A stretch of 46,784 nucleotides of DNA from Bradyrhizobium manausense (GTDB taxonomy: Bacteria > Pseudomonadota > Alphaproteobacteria > Rhizobiales > Xanthobacteraceae): contig NZ_LJYG01000041.1 of the NCBI RefSeq assembly GCF_001440035.1, positions 25,217 through 72,000 on the forward strand, read 5' to 3'. The translations under genes and the position numbers were made by a program. Under the pieces are notes generated by a model. That model saw nothing but the letters and a program-made list of their open reading frames with translations. It was not told the DNA's origin and did not search any database. This document shows, in pieces, positions 25,548 to 33,685 of the stretch (positions are counted from its first letter, which is position 1; each line of letters starts with the position of its first letter).

Positions 25548-25721
25548 CTAATCCGGAGTCGAAACGGAAGCCGGTACCGGCGAGACTTGCGACGATTGTT
25601 CGCGCTGCTGCTGCTGCTGGACCACTTCTTCGGGCCAACCATGGGCACGCAGCCGATCGGCATTGATCTTGCCGAGGCTCGTCTCGGGGTCATGCACGAT
25701 CACATTGTCCGCAATTCGCAT
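25548..25721 (-). CDS. small hypothetical protein (57 residues)
   Basis: A 57-residue ORF on the minus strand, ATG 25721 to TAG 25550-25548. The product starts MRIADNVIVHDPETSLGKIN, continues with DRLRAHGWPEEVV, then QQQQQ and a Ser/Pro-rich tail (SSQVSPVPASVSTPD). GGAGA lies 8 bases before the ATG, a good ribosome binding site, and codon use is like the neighbours. It begins 87 bases after the stop of the large metallophosphoesterase gene, on the same strand, so it may belong to that transcript. No family recognised. Confidence 0.5.
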   Translation of the reverse strand: MRIADNVIVHDPETSLGKINADRLRAHGWPEEVVQQQQQREQSSQVSPVPASVSTPD

Positions 25722-25808
25722 GGCGGTCTCCGTCTATCAATTGATCCTACTCGAAAATGGTTAAGAATCCAAGATCGGCCGGGCCGGCCGTCCAAGGGAG
25801 TTTCCGCT

Positions 25809-28340
25809 TCACGGCACCGTGGGAACTACGGGGTCGGCCTGATCTCCGACCTTGCCGATGATCCGAAGCATGTCGAAAACGCATTGTTGGGCCAGGATTT
25901 GAGCGTCTTGCCCGATCTCTTTGGCGATTTCTCCCTTCGGGTCATCGTCGTTGGGGGCGCATTCGCTAATTCTCGATGCCGCACTGTCCGATCCAAGCGT
26001 AATGACGGCGAGCACGGCGCCCGGCTCGGTGTCGAGCTCGTCGCCCTTCGCATTGCGACCTCCCTGGTGGAAGACCGGCAGTGCCAGCACCCAATGCGAA
26101 TTGAGCGCCCCCGACGAGGCGGGTCTGATCAGGGATTTGCTGTTCGGATCGTTCTTCCAGGCGATAATCTGCCTCTGCAGAAAGGCGGCTCCGGCCACGC
26201 CGCCCCCGAGAGGCACCTGGTAATTTCCATCAGGTATTGGGCCCTGCGTCAAAGCGGGCCGCAGGCAGAGATCGGCGGGTTCGTACAACATCAGGAAGAC
26301 GGTTTGCTTCTCCGTGTCGTCGTACTCGAAATGAAAGCGCTTCATGAGGCTTCTTGCGAGCCGGTCGAAACGTTCCCGGCACTTCTCGACGATGTCGTCG
26401 TCGCAACTTGGGTCGACAAGGCGCGCGAGCATTTTTCGGTAAGCCGTCGAGCGGTCGCAAACCTTCTGTGGTGCACGCGGATCGGGCACGCGCCATTGTA
26501 GGCTATAGGAGCACCCGGGGATCGGATGATCGATTTCCACTTCCCATGCTCGATCTCGAGCGTCGTAGGTCAGCTCTCGCATTTCCTCTTTTGCGAGATC
26601 GTCGTCGGAGATGAGTTGAGGCCGGGGCTGATTGCGTCGGGGACGTTGCTCGGGAAGGTAACGCAAAGGAAAGTCCGGCATCGCCGGATGCCGCCGGCAG
26701 CGCGGCCTCGGTGCGATGCCTTCGAAATTCGGAGGAAACGTCACCCGTATCGTCAGTTTCTCGATCGGATAGCTGATGTGTGATCCAACCTCCTCGTAAC
26801 CGTAGTCGGGATCTCCCGCGCCACCCCGACCGTGCGAGCGTTGCTCGATCTCCCACTGGCTCATCGCCATGCTGTTGGCGGCCGCCTCGCGGATCGCAAA
26901 GGTGAACGGCTGTTGGCCGGCTGCCAGCGGCTCGTGGAAGTTCAACCAGTAGAAGCTATCCGCAGGGGACCTGGGGTCGTTTAAACGATACAGGTTGCCG
27001 GCATCGTCACGCACGCACAGGGCGGCCCGATCGCTCCCTTCCTCCAATTCAACGTCCAGACGGGTATCGTGAGGAGCGAGATCGACGTTGGAGACAAGGC
27101 CGGTCAAGGTCCGATCCTTGTCCATCACTCTCAAATGCGACGTCGTGTCGAGGCTGCGCAAATGACCGACCTCGTCGATCACGACATCCGAGATCAGGTG
27201 CTTCGCCTTGATGCCGGTTCGATCCAGGGCTCGTGCGAAGGCGCGCCGCTTGAGTATCTCGATCGGTTCGCGATAATTCCGCTCGTCCTGCAAATTGCCC
27301 TGCCAGAATGTCCGTACCCTCAACCGACCGTTGGGTTCTGTCCCGATATCGCGGAGTGTGTTGTCTGATGGATCTTCATCGCGCTTCGCGGTGCTGCCGC
27401 CGGCAAGCACCAAAATCGGATAGCGCTCCGGACGATCGGCGCCCAACTCAACTCTTGCGAATTGTGGCCGGTGCTTGTGGCCGTGCAGAACAAGGTCGTA
27501 CTTCAAGCGCTGCAGCTCATGCACGAGATCGCCGCTGTTCTTGAGGATCAGGAAGGGCTCGAGCCTGGCCTCTTGCTCCGCATCATCGAGAGATTTGTCG
27601 CGAACTGCGATCGGCATCGGGTGGTGGTGCAGGACGGCAACCCGGAGCAGGATTCCGCCATTTTCGGTCTCTGCCGGTGCCCTCGCGCAGCACGGGCAGG
27701 CTGGAAGCAGGTTCGAGGGCTTGATTCTCTCGATCTGGTTTCGTCCGATCGTTCCGGTCGCAAAGACAAACTGCCGTAACGACGGATTGTTGGAATCGAG
27801 GCAGGTGATGAGTGTCCGGTCATGGATGCTGCGGGTCGGCCATCTTCTGCCGGCCCTCCGATAGTCGCAGCTTTGCAGCCGTCCATCGCATTTGTCGGTT
27901 CGCGTCGCAAGCGAAAGCCAGTTGCTTGGCCGCATCCGGCGAAACCGCGGAAATTTCGTCCAGCGCAGCGTTTCCTCATTCAGGCCAAATGGAAAGCCCA
28001 GATCCGATTGGAGTCTGTTTCTAAGATCCGTCGTGTCGCGGAACATGACGCGATCGAACCATTTCGCACTGCCGGGATGCAGGATATTGCCGAGGTCAAG
28101 CAGATCGTGGTTTCCCGGCACCACGAAGAATTCGGTGCCTTCGCCGCATCGCTTGCACAAATCCTGAAGCTCGCTCTTGGCGGCGAGCAGCAGCAGCGGA
28201 TCGGGGTCGTCGGTGAAATCTCCCGAGGCTATGATTGTCTTTGGATGGAATGCGGCGATCTCATCCTTGATCCGGTTCCAGACGTCGACGACAAAGGACC
28301 TGCCAAAATGGATGTCGGAAATATGGGCGATGCGGGCCAT
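25809..28340 (-). CDS. calcineurin-like metallophosphoesterase fused to a GAF-like domain
   Basis: An 843-residue cytoplasmic protein. Residues 1-310 are a calcineurin-type phosphoesterase with all metal motifs: DIH (Asp9, His11), GDFTDD (Asp41), GNHD (77-79), LHHHP (His239 or 240) and GHKH (287-290). Residues about 340-640 are beta-strand rich, without known motif. From about 690 the pattern (VFLMLYEPADL, GVAGAAFLQRQIIAWK, WVLALPVF, GAVLAVITLGSDSA) is that of a GAF domain. The enzyme could be a phosphodiesterase or phosphatase controlled by ligand binding to the C-terminus. GGGGAGGAT before ATG 28340 is a strong ribosome binding site; the open frame to 28625 upstream is not domain-like. Neighbours (kinase-like, GNAT) look accessory. 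Confidence 0.8.
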   Translation of the reverse strand: MARIAHISDIHFGRSFVVDVWNRIKDEIAAFHPKTIIASGDFTDDPDPLLLLAAKSELQDLCKRCGEGTEFFVVPGNHDLLDLGNILHPGSAKWFDRVMFRDTTDLRNRLQSDLGFPFGLNEETLRWTKFPRFRRMRPSNWLSLATRTDKCDGRLQSCDYRRAGRRWPTRSIHDRTLITCLDSNNPSLRQFVFATGTIGRNQIERIKPSNLLPACPCCARAPAETENGGILLRVAVLHHHPMPIAVRDKSLDDAEQEARLEPFLILKNSGDLVHELQRLKYDLVLHGHKHRPQFARVELGADRPERYPILVLAGGSTAKRDEDPSDNTLRDIGTEPNGRLRVRTFWQGNLQDERNYREPIEILKRRAFARALDRTGIKAKHLISDVVIDEVGHLRSLDTTSHLRVMDKDRTLTGLVSNVDLAPHDTRLDVELEEGSDRAALCVRDDAGNLYRLNDPRSPADSFYWLNFHEPLAAGQQPFTFAIREAAANSMAMSQWEIEQRSHGRGGAGDPDYGYEEVGSHISYPIEKLTIRVTFPPNFEGIAPRPRCRRHPAMPDFPLRYLPEQRPRRNQPRPQLISDDDLAKEEMRELTYDARDRAWEVEIDHPIPGCSYSLQWRVPDPRAPQKVCDRSTAYRKMLARLVDPSCDDDIVEKCRERFDRLARSLMKRFHFEYDDTEKQTVFLMLYEPADLCLRPALTQGPIPDGNYQVPLGGGVAGAAFLQRQIIAWKNDPNSKSLIRPASSGALNSHWVLALPVFHQGGRNAKGDELDTEPGAVLAVITLGSDSAASRISECAPNDDDPKGEIAKEIGQDAQILAQQCVFDMLRIIGKVGDQADPVVPTVP

Positions 28341-28686
28341 CAATGATCCTCCCCGCCACCAAGTGTAATGCGCCACTATAGGCAGGGGACGAAACACTCG
28401 TAAAGGTAGAATTTTGGCGCGCGGCCAGGGACGGCAACCTCGTAGGCTGTGGAGTCCGCAACGTCCTTTGCGGGTATTCGGCCGATGAGCGTAAATAAGA
28501 CGGGGATGGTTCGATGGGACATCGTCGTCTGCCGGCTGCACCACGGCCATGATGCCAGCATACGCCTGTTTTGCCCGACGGAGCAAGTGTAATTCGAAAA
28601 AATCGAAATTGCCCAGCGCCGCCAACGCGTCGGCTACTTTGCATGGGGTTGTTTTCGAAATTTGCTTCGTCCGGCTCGGAGAACCG
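28341..28686. other. intergenic region upstream of the metallophosphoesterase gene
   Basis: No supported gene in about 350 bases. One minus-strand ORF (28376-28522, starting MSHRTIPVLFTLIGR) ends 35 bases before the phosphoesterase start but has no ribosome binding site and no recognised family, so I do not call it. The region is more AT-rich than its surroundings and should hold the promoter of the phosphoesterase gene. Confidence 0.4.
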
Positions 28687-28703
28687 GGGCCGGATCCCGG
28701 CCC
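28687..28703. terminator. GC-rich hairpin after lepA
   Basis: GGGCCGG (28687-28693) and CCGGCCC (28697-28703) form a 7-base perfect stem with a 3-base loop four bases after the lepA stop. No T-run follows on the minus strand, so it is a weak or rho-assisted terminator at best. Confidence 0.4.
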
Positions 28704-28706
28704 GCC

Positions 28707-30518
28707 TCAGCTATCCACCTTCAGCGCGGCAATGAAAGCTTCCTGCGGGATGTCGACCTTGCCGAACTGCCGCATCTTCTTCTTGCCTTCCTTCTGCTTC
28801 TCCAGAAGCTTGCGCTTGCGCGTGATGTCGCCGCCGTAGCATTTCGCGGTGACGTCCTTGCGCAGCGCGCGCACGGTCTCGCGCGCGATCACCTTGCCGC
28901 CGATCGCCGCCTGGATCGGGATCTGGAACATGTGCGGCGGGATCAGCTCCTTCATCTTCTCGACCATGGCGCGGCCGCGCCCCTCCGCGCGGGTGCGGTG
29001 CACCAGCATCGAGAGCGCGTCGACCGGCTCGGCGTTGACCAGGATCTGCATCTTGACGAGATCGGCCGGCTTGTAATCGGTGAGATGATAGTCGAACGAG
29101 GCGTAGCCCTTCGACACCGACTTGAGGCGGTCGTAGAAGTCGAACACCACCTCGTTGAGCGGCAGATCGTATTTCACCATGGCGCGGGAGCCGACATAGG
29201 TCAGCTCCTTCTGCGCGCCGCGGCGATCCTGGCACAGCTTGAGGACGCTGCCGAGATATTCGTCGGGGGTCATGATCGTCGCCTCGATCCAGGGCTCCTG
29301 GATCTCCTCGATCTTGACGACGTCGGGCATGTCGACGGGATTGTGGATCTCGAGCTCGGTGCCGTCGGTCAGCTTCATCTTGTAGATGACGCTCGGCGCG
29401 GTCGCGATCAGATTGAGGTCGAACTCGCGCGACAGCCGCTCCTGGATGATCTCGAGGTGGAGCAGACCGAGGAAGCCGCAGCGGAAGCCGAAGCCGAGAG
29501 CGGCCGAAGTCTCCATCTCGAAGGAGAAGCTGGCGTCGTTCAGCCGCAGCTTGCCCATCGCGGCGCGGAGCGTCTCGAAGTCGTCGGCGTCGACAGGGAA
29601 CAGGCCGCAGAACACGACGGGGATCGCCGGCTTGAAGCCCGGCAGCATCTCGGTGACAGGCTTGCGGTCGTCGGTGATGGTGTCGCCGACGCGGGTGTCC
29701 GCGACTTCCTTGATCGCGGCGGTGATGAAACCGATCTCGCCGGGGCCGAGCTCGTCGACCTGCTGCATCTTCGGCGTGAAGAAGCCGACGCGCTCGACGT
29801 CGTAGGCCGCGCCCGTGCCCATCATGCGGACGCGCTGGCCCTTCTTCATCGTGCCGTCGACGATGCGCACCAGAACGACGACGCCGAGATAGACGTCGTA
29901 CCAGCTGTCGACCAGCAGCGCCTTCAACGTCGCATCGCGATCGCCCTTCGGCGGCGGCAGGCGGGTGACGATGGCCTCGAGCACATCGGGGATGCCGAGG
30001 CCGGTCTTGGCCGAGATCATCACCGCGTCCGACGCATCGATGCCGATGACGTCCTCGATCTGCTGCTTGACCTTCTCGGGCTCGGCCGCGGGAAGGTCGA
30101 CCTTGTTCAGGACCGGAACGATCTCGTGATTGTTGTCGAGCGCCTGGTAGACGTTGGCGAGCGTCTGCGCCTCGACGCCCTGGCTGGCGTCCACCACCAG
30201 CAGGGAACCTTCGCACGCCGCCAGCGACCGCGACACCTCGTAGGCGAAGTCGACATGGCCGGGCGTGTCCATCAGGTTGAAGATGTAATCCTTGCCGTCC
30301 TTGGCGCGGTAGGCGAGGCGCACCGTCTGCGCCTTGATGGTGATGCCGCGCTCGCGCTCGATGTCCATGGAATCGAGCACCTGCTCCTTGCCCGCCATTT
30401 CGCGGTCGGAGAGGCCGCCGGTCATCTGGATCAGGCGGTCGGCCAGCGTCGATTTGCCATGGTCGATATGGGCGACGATGGAGAAATTGCGGATGTTGGA
30501 AATGGGGACGGTCGTCAT
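28707..30518 (-). CDS. lepA: translation elongation factor 4 (LepA), ribosome back-translocase GTPase
   Basis: A 603-residue translational GTPase. G1 is AHIDHGKST (16-24), G2/effector [11 protein letters not shown]3 DTPGHVDF, G4 NKVDLP, and the C-terminal LepA-specific domain ends [17 protein letters not shown], all canonical. EF4 promotes ribosome recycling or back-translocation under ionic stress. ATG 30518 ([12 protein letters not shown]) is the family start; an upstream start at 30557 would add unrelated residues. Divergent from the GT39-like gene, with 114 bases between. Confidence 0.97.
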   Translation of the reverse strand: MTTVPISNIRNFSIVAHIDHGKSTLADRLIQMTGGLSDREMAGKEQVLDSMDIERERGITIKAQTVRLAYRAKDGKDYIFNLMDTPGHVDFAYEVSRSLAACEGSLLVVDASQGVEAQTLANVYQALDNNHEIVPVLNKVDLPAAEPEKVKQQIEDVIGIDASDAVMISAKTGLGIPDVLEAIVTRLPPPKGDRDATLKALLVDSWYDVYLGVVVLVRIVDGTMKKGQRVRMMGTGAAYDVERVGFFTPKMQQVDELGPGEIGFITAAIKEVADTRVGDTITDDRKPVTEMLPGFKPAIPVVFCGLFPVDADDFETLRAAMGKLRLNDASFSFEMETSAALGFGFRCGFLGLLHLEIIQERLSREFDLNLIATAPSVIYKMKLTDGTELEIHNPVDMPDVVKIEEIQEPWIEATIMTPDEYLGSVLKLCQDRRGAQKELTYVGSRAMVKYDLPLNEVVFDFYDRLKSVSKGYASFDYHLTDYKPADLVKMQILVNAEPVDALSMLVHRTRAEGRGRAMVEKMKELIPPHMFQIPIQAAIGGKVIARETVRALRKDVTAKCYGGDITRKRKLLEKQKEGKKKMRQFGKVDIPQEAFIAALKVDS

Positions 30519-30632
30519 GGGCGCGGGATACCACTCACATCCCCGTGCGGCAACCATATTGCTGTATTTTCAGGGCGTTTCTTCACGCCAAGCTGATTCC
30601 ACGATGGTCCAAAACGCGCTACGCAAGCGCCC

Positions 30633-32258
30633 ATGTCCACCACCTCGATCCCCTCCGCCCGACCGCGCGTAAAAGCCCGGGTCAGCTTTGACCGTTTCCG
30701 GGCCTGGCTGGTTGCCTACGCCATCGCCCCCTCCGCCCGGCTCTGGCTGGTGATCCAGCTGGCCATCCTCCATGCGGTGATCTGGACCTTCATCCTGATC
30801 AATCTCAAGGCAGCGCAGGACGTTCACATGGACGTCGCAGAAGCCTGGGGCTGGGGCCAGAAATTCCTGTGGGGCTATGGCAAGCATCCGCCGCTGTCGG
30901 GCTGGATCGCCGGGCTCTGGTTCAAGGTCTTTCCCGCAACGGACTGGGCGACCTATGCGCTTGCGATGGCGACCGTCAGCGTCGGCATGGTGATCTGCTG
31001 GCTGCTGAGCTTGCGTGTGGTCGATCCGCGCCGCGCCTTCCTGGTCGTGGTGATGGTCGCGCTCTACCCGATCTTCAATTTCAAGGGTTTCAAGTACAAC
31101 CCCGATCTTTTGCAGCTGGTGACGCTGCCGCTCGTCGTGCTCGCTTATCTCAACGCGTTCGAGAAGCGGAGCTGGCAGTCCGGAGTCTGGCTCGGGCTTG
31201 CCGGCGCGCTGGCGCTGATGACCAAATACTGGGTGCTGACCATGATCGGCGCCATCGGCCTTGCCGCGCTGATCCATCCGGAACGGATGCGGTTCCTGCT
31301 GTCGCCGGCGCCCTGGGTCGCGGTCGCGACGATGGCCGTCGCGATGATCCCGCACATCATCTGGCTGGCGGATTCGCATTTCGTGCCGCTGACCTATGCC
31401 GGCGATACCTACAGCATCGAGGACGCCGGTCTCGTGCATCAGCTCGTGCTCGGTTACGTCCTGCACAATGCCGCGCTGCTGGCTCTCCCCGTCGCGCTTG
31501 CCGGACTTGCGATGGCGCTGGTACCGCCATGGTGGACCCTGCTGTTGCGCGCACCCTTGCGCATCGTCACGCGGGCCTGGGCGCGCGGCGTCAATCCCGG
31601 CGTCGATGTTTCCCAGGCGCGCAATATCTGGATCATCCAGATCATCGTCGCGGCCGGCCCGCCGCTCGGCGCGCTCGCCTTCAGCATCTATATGAAGACC
31701 GACTGGGGCATCTCGCTGTTCTTCCTGGTGCCATTGGCGCTCGTCGCGATTCCTGCGCTGCGGGTGCAGAGCGCCGTGCTGTTCAACATCGTGGCGATCT
31801 GGCTCGTGCTCAGCCTCGTGACCCTCGTCGCCTCGCCCTGGATCGCAGCGCGCGAGATGGCGGCGAACAAGGACAACACGGCGACCTACGGCGCGCGCTC
31901 CGAGCTCGCGCGCGAGCTGACGCAAGCCTGGCATTCCCGCTTCGCCTCGCGCTGGGCGGTCGTCGCCGGCACGATGGAGTCGATCCAGCCGATGGTGTTC
32001 TACAGCCCCGACCATCCGGTCGCGTTCATCCCGAACGAGGCCTGGAGCTCCGGACTGTCGTCACTCGACGACGTCAAGAGATACGGCTTCATCGGCGTGT
32101 TCGATCCGACCGACGGGCGTCTGCCCGCCTTCGAGAAATGGGTGTCGGAGATCGCGCCGAACGCCGAGCGGATCGTGATGACCACGCGCCGCTTCACCCA
32201 TGGCAAGGCGGGCCCGGCGATGACGTGGAACATCTACATTGCCCCGCCGGCGAAGTGA
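30633..32258 (+). CDS. GT39/ArnT-like membrane glycosyltransferase
   Basis: A 541-residue polytopic protein with about ten to twelve hydrophobic helices. The first periplasmic loop carries DVAEAWGWGQ, corresponding to the conserved acidic residues of the GT39/ArnT (PMT_2) fold, and later segments KHPPLSGWIAGLW and PIFNFKGFKYNPDLLQL are typical. Such enzymes transfer a sugar from polyprenyl phosphate to a periplasmic acceptor, for example lipid A or a protein; the acceptor is not known here. The start ATG 30633 lacks a clear ribosome binding site. It converges with ptsH, 9 bases apart. Confidence 0.82.
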   Translation: MSTTSIPSARPRVKARVSFDRFRAWLVAYAIAPSARLWLVIQLAILHAVIWTFILINLKAAQDVHMDVAEAWGWGQKFLWGYGKHPPLSGWIAGLWFKVFPATDWATYALAMATVSVGMVICWLLSLRVVDPRRAFLVVVMVALYPIFNFKGFKYNPDLLQLVTLPLVVLAYLNAFEKRSWQSGVWLGLAGALALMTKYWVLTMIGAIGLAALIHPERMRFLLSPAPWVAVATMAVAMIPHIIWLADSHFVPLTYAGDTYSIEDAGLVHQLVLGYVLHNAALLALPVALAGLAMALVPPWWTLLLRAPLRIVTRAWARGVNPGVDVSQARNIWIIQIIVAAGPPLGALAFSIYMKTDWGISLFFLVPLALVAIPALRVQSAVLFNIVAIWLVLSLVTLVASPWIAAREMAANKDNTATYGARSELARELTQAWHSRFASRWAVVAGTMESIQPMVFYSPDHPVAFIPNEAWSSGLSSLDDVKRYGFIGVFDPTDGRLPAFEKWVSEIAPNAERIVMTTRRFTHGKAGPAMTWNIYIAPPAK

Positions 32259-32267
32259 TCGCGACGC

Positions 32268-32585
32268 CTACACGCCCTCCTCGTTGAATTTGCTTTCAAC
32301 GAGTTCAGTGATTGCCGCAAGCGCAGCTTCCGCATCAGTGCCGGCTGCCGCGACCGTGATCGTGGTCCCCGGTCCTGCGGCAAGCATCATCAGGCCCATG
32401 ATCGAGGTGCCGCCGACGGTCTCGCCGCCGCGCGTCACCCACACCTGCGCGTTGAAGCGCTCCACCGCCTGGACGAATTTCGCCGAGGCGCGGGCGTGCA
32501 GGCCGCGCTTGTTGATGATCAGGAGCTCTTTGGAGATCGCGCCGGCGGGCGCGCCCGCCCCGGCTTGTGGCGCGTCGTCGCTCAT
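32268..32585 (-). CDS. ptsH: HPr phosphocarrier protein of the regulatory PTS
   Basis: A 105-residue HPr. The phosphohistidine motif is KRGLHARASAKF (His30) and the regulatory serine is in GGTSIMGLMM (Ser61), the site that HprK would phosphorylate. An Ala/Gly-rich N-terminal extension of about 16 residues precedes the usual start. In alphaproteobacteria this HPr works with EI-Ntr and EIIA proteins in a regulatory, non-sugar-transporting chain. Its ATG overlaps the stop of the EIIA gene by four bases (ATGA), so the two are translationally coupled. Confidence 0.95.
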   Translation of the reverse strand: MSDDAPQAGAGAPAGAISKELLIINKRGLHARASAKFVQAVERFNAQVWVTRGGETVGGTSIMGLMMLAAGPGTTITVAAAGTDAEAALAAITELVESKFNEEGV

Positions 32586-32983
32586 TTGCCGGCGAGCACG
32601 CGGCTGGCGATGGTGACGTATTTACGGCCGGCTTCCTGAGCCATCGCGATCGCGTCCGGCAGCGGGCGCTCCTCACGTACCTTGGCGAGCTTCACCAGCA
32701 TGGGCAGGTTGATACCCGCGAGCACTTCGACCTTGGGCCGGCTCATGCAGGAAATCGCAAGGTTCGACGGCGTGCCGCCGAACATGTCGGTGAGGATCGC
32801 AACACCGTCGCCTGAATCGACGCGGTTAACCGCCTCGATGATGTCGCTTCGGCAGAGATCGGAATCGTCTTCAGCGCCGATCGTAATCGCTTCGATTTGC
32901 TTTTGTGGACCCATCACATGCTCAAGCGCCGCCTTGAATTCGTCGGCAAGGCGCCCGTGGGTCACAAGTACTAGACCAATCAT
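32582..32983 (-). CDS. PTS mannose-type EIIA protein
   Basis: A 133-residue EIIA-Man-like protein. The phosphorylated histidine is His9 in VLVTHGRLADEF and the conserved DMFGGTPSNLA loop follows. No EIIB or EIIC gene is adjacent, as is usual for the regulatory PTS of alphaproteobacteria, where this EIIA accepts phosphate from HPr and signals to partner proteins. ATG 32983 has the ribosome binding site GGGAG. Overlap of 4 bases with ptsH marks an operon. Confidence 0.93.
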   Translation of the reverse strand: MIGLVLVTHGRLADEFKAALEHVMGPQKQIEAITIGAEDDSDLCRSDIIEAVNRVDSGDGVAILTDMFGGTPSNLAISCMSRPKVEVLAGINLPMLVKLAKVREERPLPDAIAMAQEAGRKYVTIASRVLAGK

Positions 32984-33190
32984 CGGAAAACTCCCGCGGG
33001 CGCTTTTGGTGCGCCGCACGAACGCGCCACTTTGACCATCCAGAGCCCCCGCGCAAGAGGGGATGTTGCGTATCTCCCTGAATCTAGACGGATGGATGAG
33101 GGGAGCTGCGCCGGTCTACTCGGTCGCGAGTGTGGGGTTCATATGGTTACCATTTCCCTTCAAACAATCGGCTGAAGCGTTAGTCGAAGG

Positions 33191-33685
33191 TTAACTCTTG
33201 GTAGTAGTCACGGCCGCAACAACCAAGGGAAGGGGCGAATAGCCGCGGCCAACAGGGATTCGCGGTATTTCGACACCGAAAATTGTGGTTTTCAGCGATT
33301 CCGGCGGCGGCAGTCGCTCGGCGTCTTCGGCGTCCAGATCGACCACGAGGCCGACCGTCGCATGCTCCACGAAGTCGCAGCGGCGGATTCCGAGCCCGCG
33401 AATCTCGATCAGGCCAGCCAGGACACGGACGGGGCGCACTTCAATTTCCTGGCCAACTGTCGCCAGATGGACACGGTCGTCGCCGACCAGGACGGAGCTT
33501 TCGACCACCCCCGAACGGCCCGCCATGATCAAATCGAAGGCAAGGCGCGATTTGCCGGCGCCGGACGGCCCGCGGATCAGCACCGCCCACGACCCGACCT
33601 TGACCGCGGAGGCGTGAACGCTCGGCCCGCCGTTGTTCAACCTGCCTTCGTTCAAACTGCCTTCGTTCAGGCTGCCTTGGCTCAT
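33191..33685 (-). CDS. hprK: HPr kinase/phosphorylase, short alphaproteobacterial form
   Basis: A 164-residue protein with only the C-terminal catalytic domain of HprK (full-length forms have about 310). Walker A is GPSGAGKS (39-46), the HprK signature lies at AGLIEIRGLGI, and the KTTIFGVEIPRIPVGRGYS segment follows. It phosphorylates or dephosphorylates HPr on Ser61. The N-terminus is made of a short 15-base tandem repeat (GSLNEG, GSLNEG, GRLNNG). Its start overlaps the chvG stop by four bases. The EIIA gene starts 207 bases further on, with its own probable promoter. Confidence 0.92.
   Translation of the reverse strand: MSQGSLNEGSLNEGRLNNGGPSVHASAVKVGSWAVLIRGPSGAGKSRLAFDLIMAGRSGVVESSVLVGDDRVHLATVGQEIEVRPVRVLAGLIEIRGLGIRRCDFVEHATVGLVVDLDAEDAERLPPPESLKTTIFGVEIPRIPVGRGYSPLPLVVAAVTTTKS
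33642..33680 (-). repeat. 15-base tandem repeat inside hprK
   Basis: The unit CTGCCTTCGTTCANN occurs at 33642-33656 and 33657-33671, with a partial third copy at 33672-33680. It encodes the repeated SLNEG residues at the N-terminus of HprK. Copy number can change by slippage without breaking the frame. Confidence 0.75.

Noticed and set aside
24800..25721. toxin-antitoxin module (zeta-like kinase plus the 57-residue ORF)
   Set aside because: The ORF is separated from the kinase by 277 bases, is not antitoxin-like, and the kinase lacks zeta-specific motifs I could confirm.
28376..28522. 48-residue ORF on the minus strand just before the metallophosphoesterase gene
   Set aside because: No ribosome binding site, no recognised family, and the length is easily reached by chance in this GC content.
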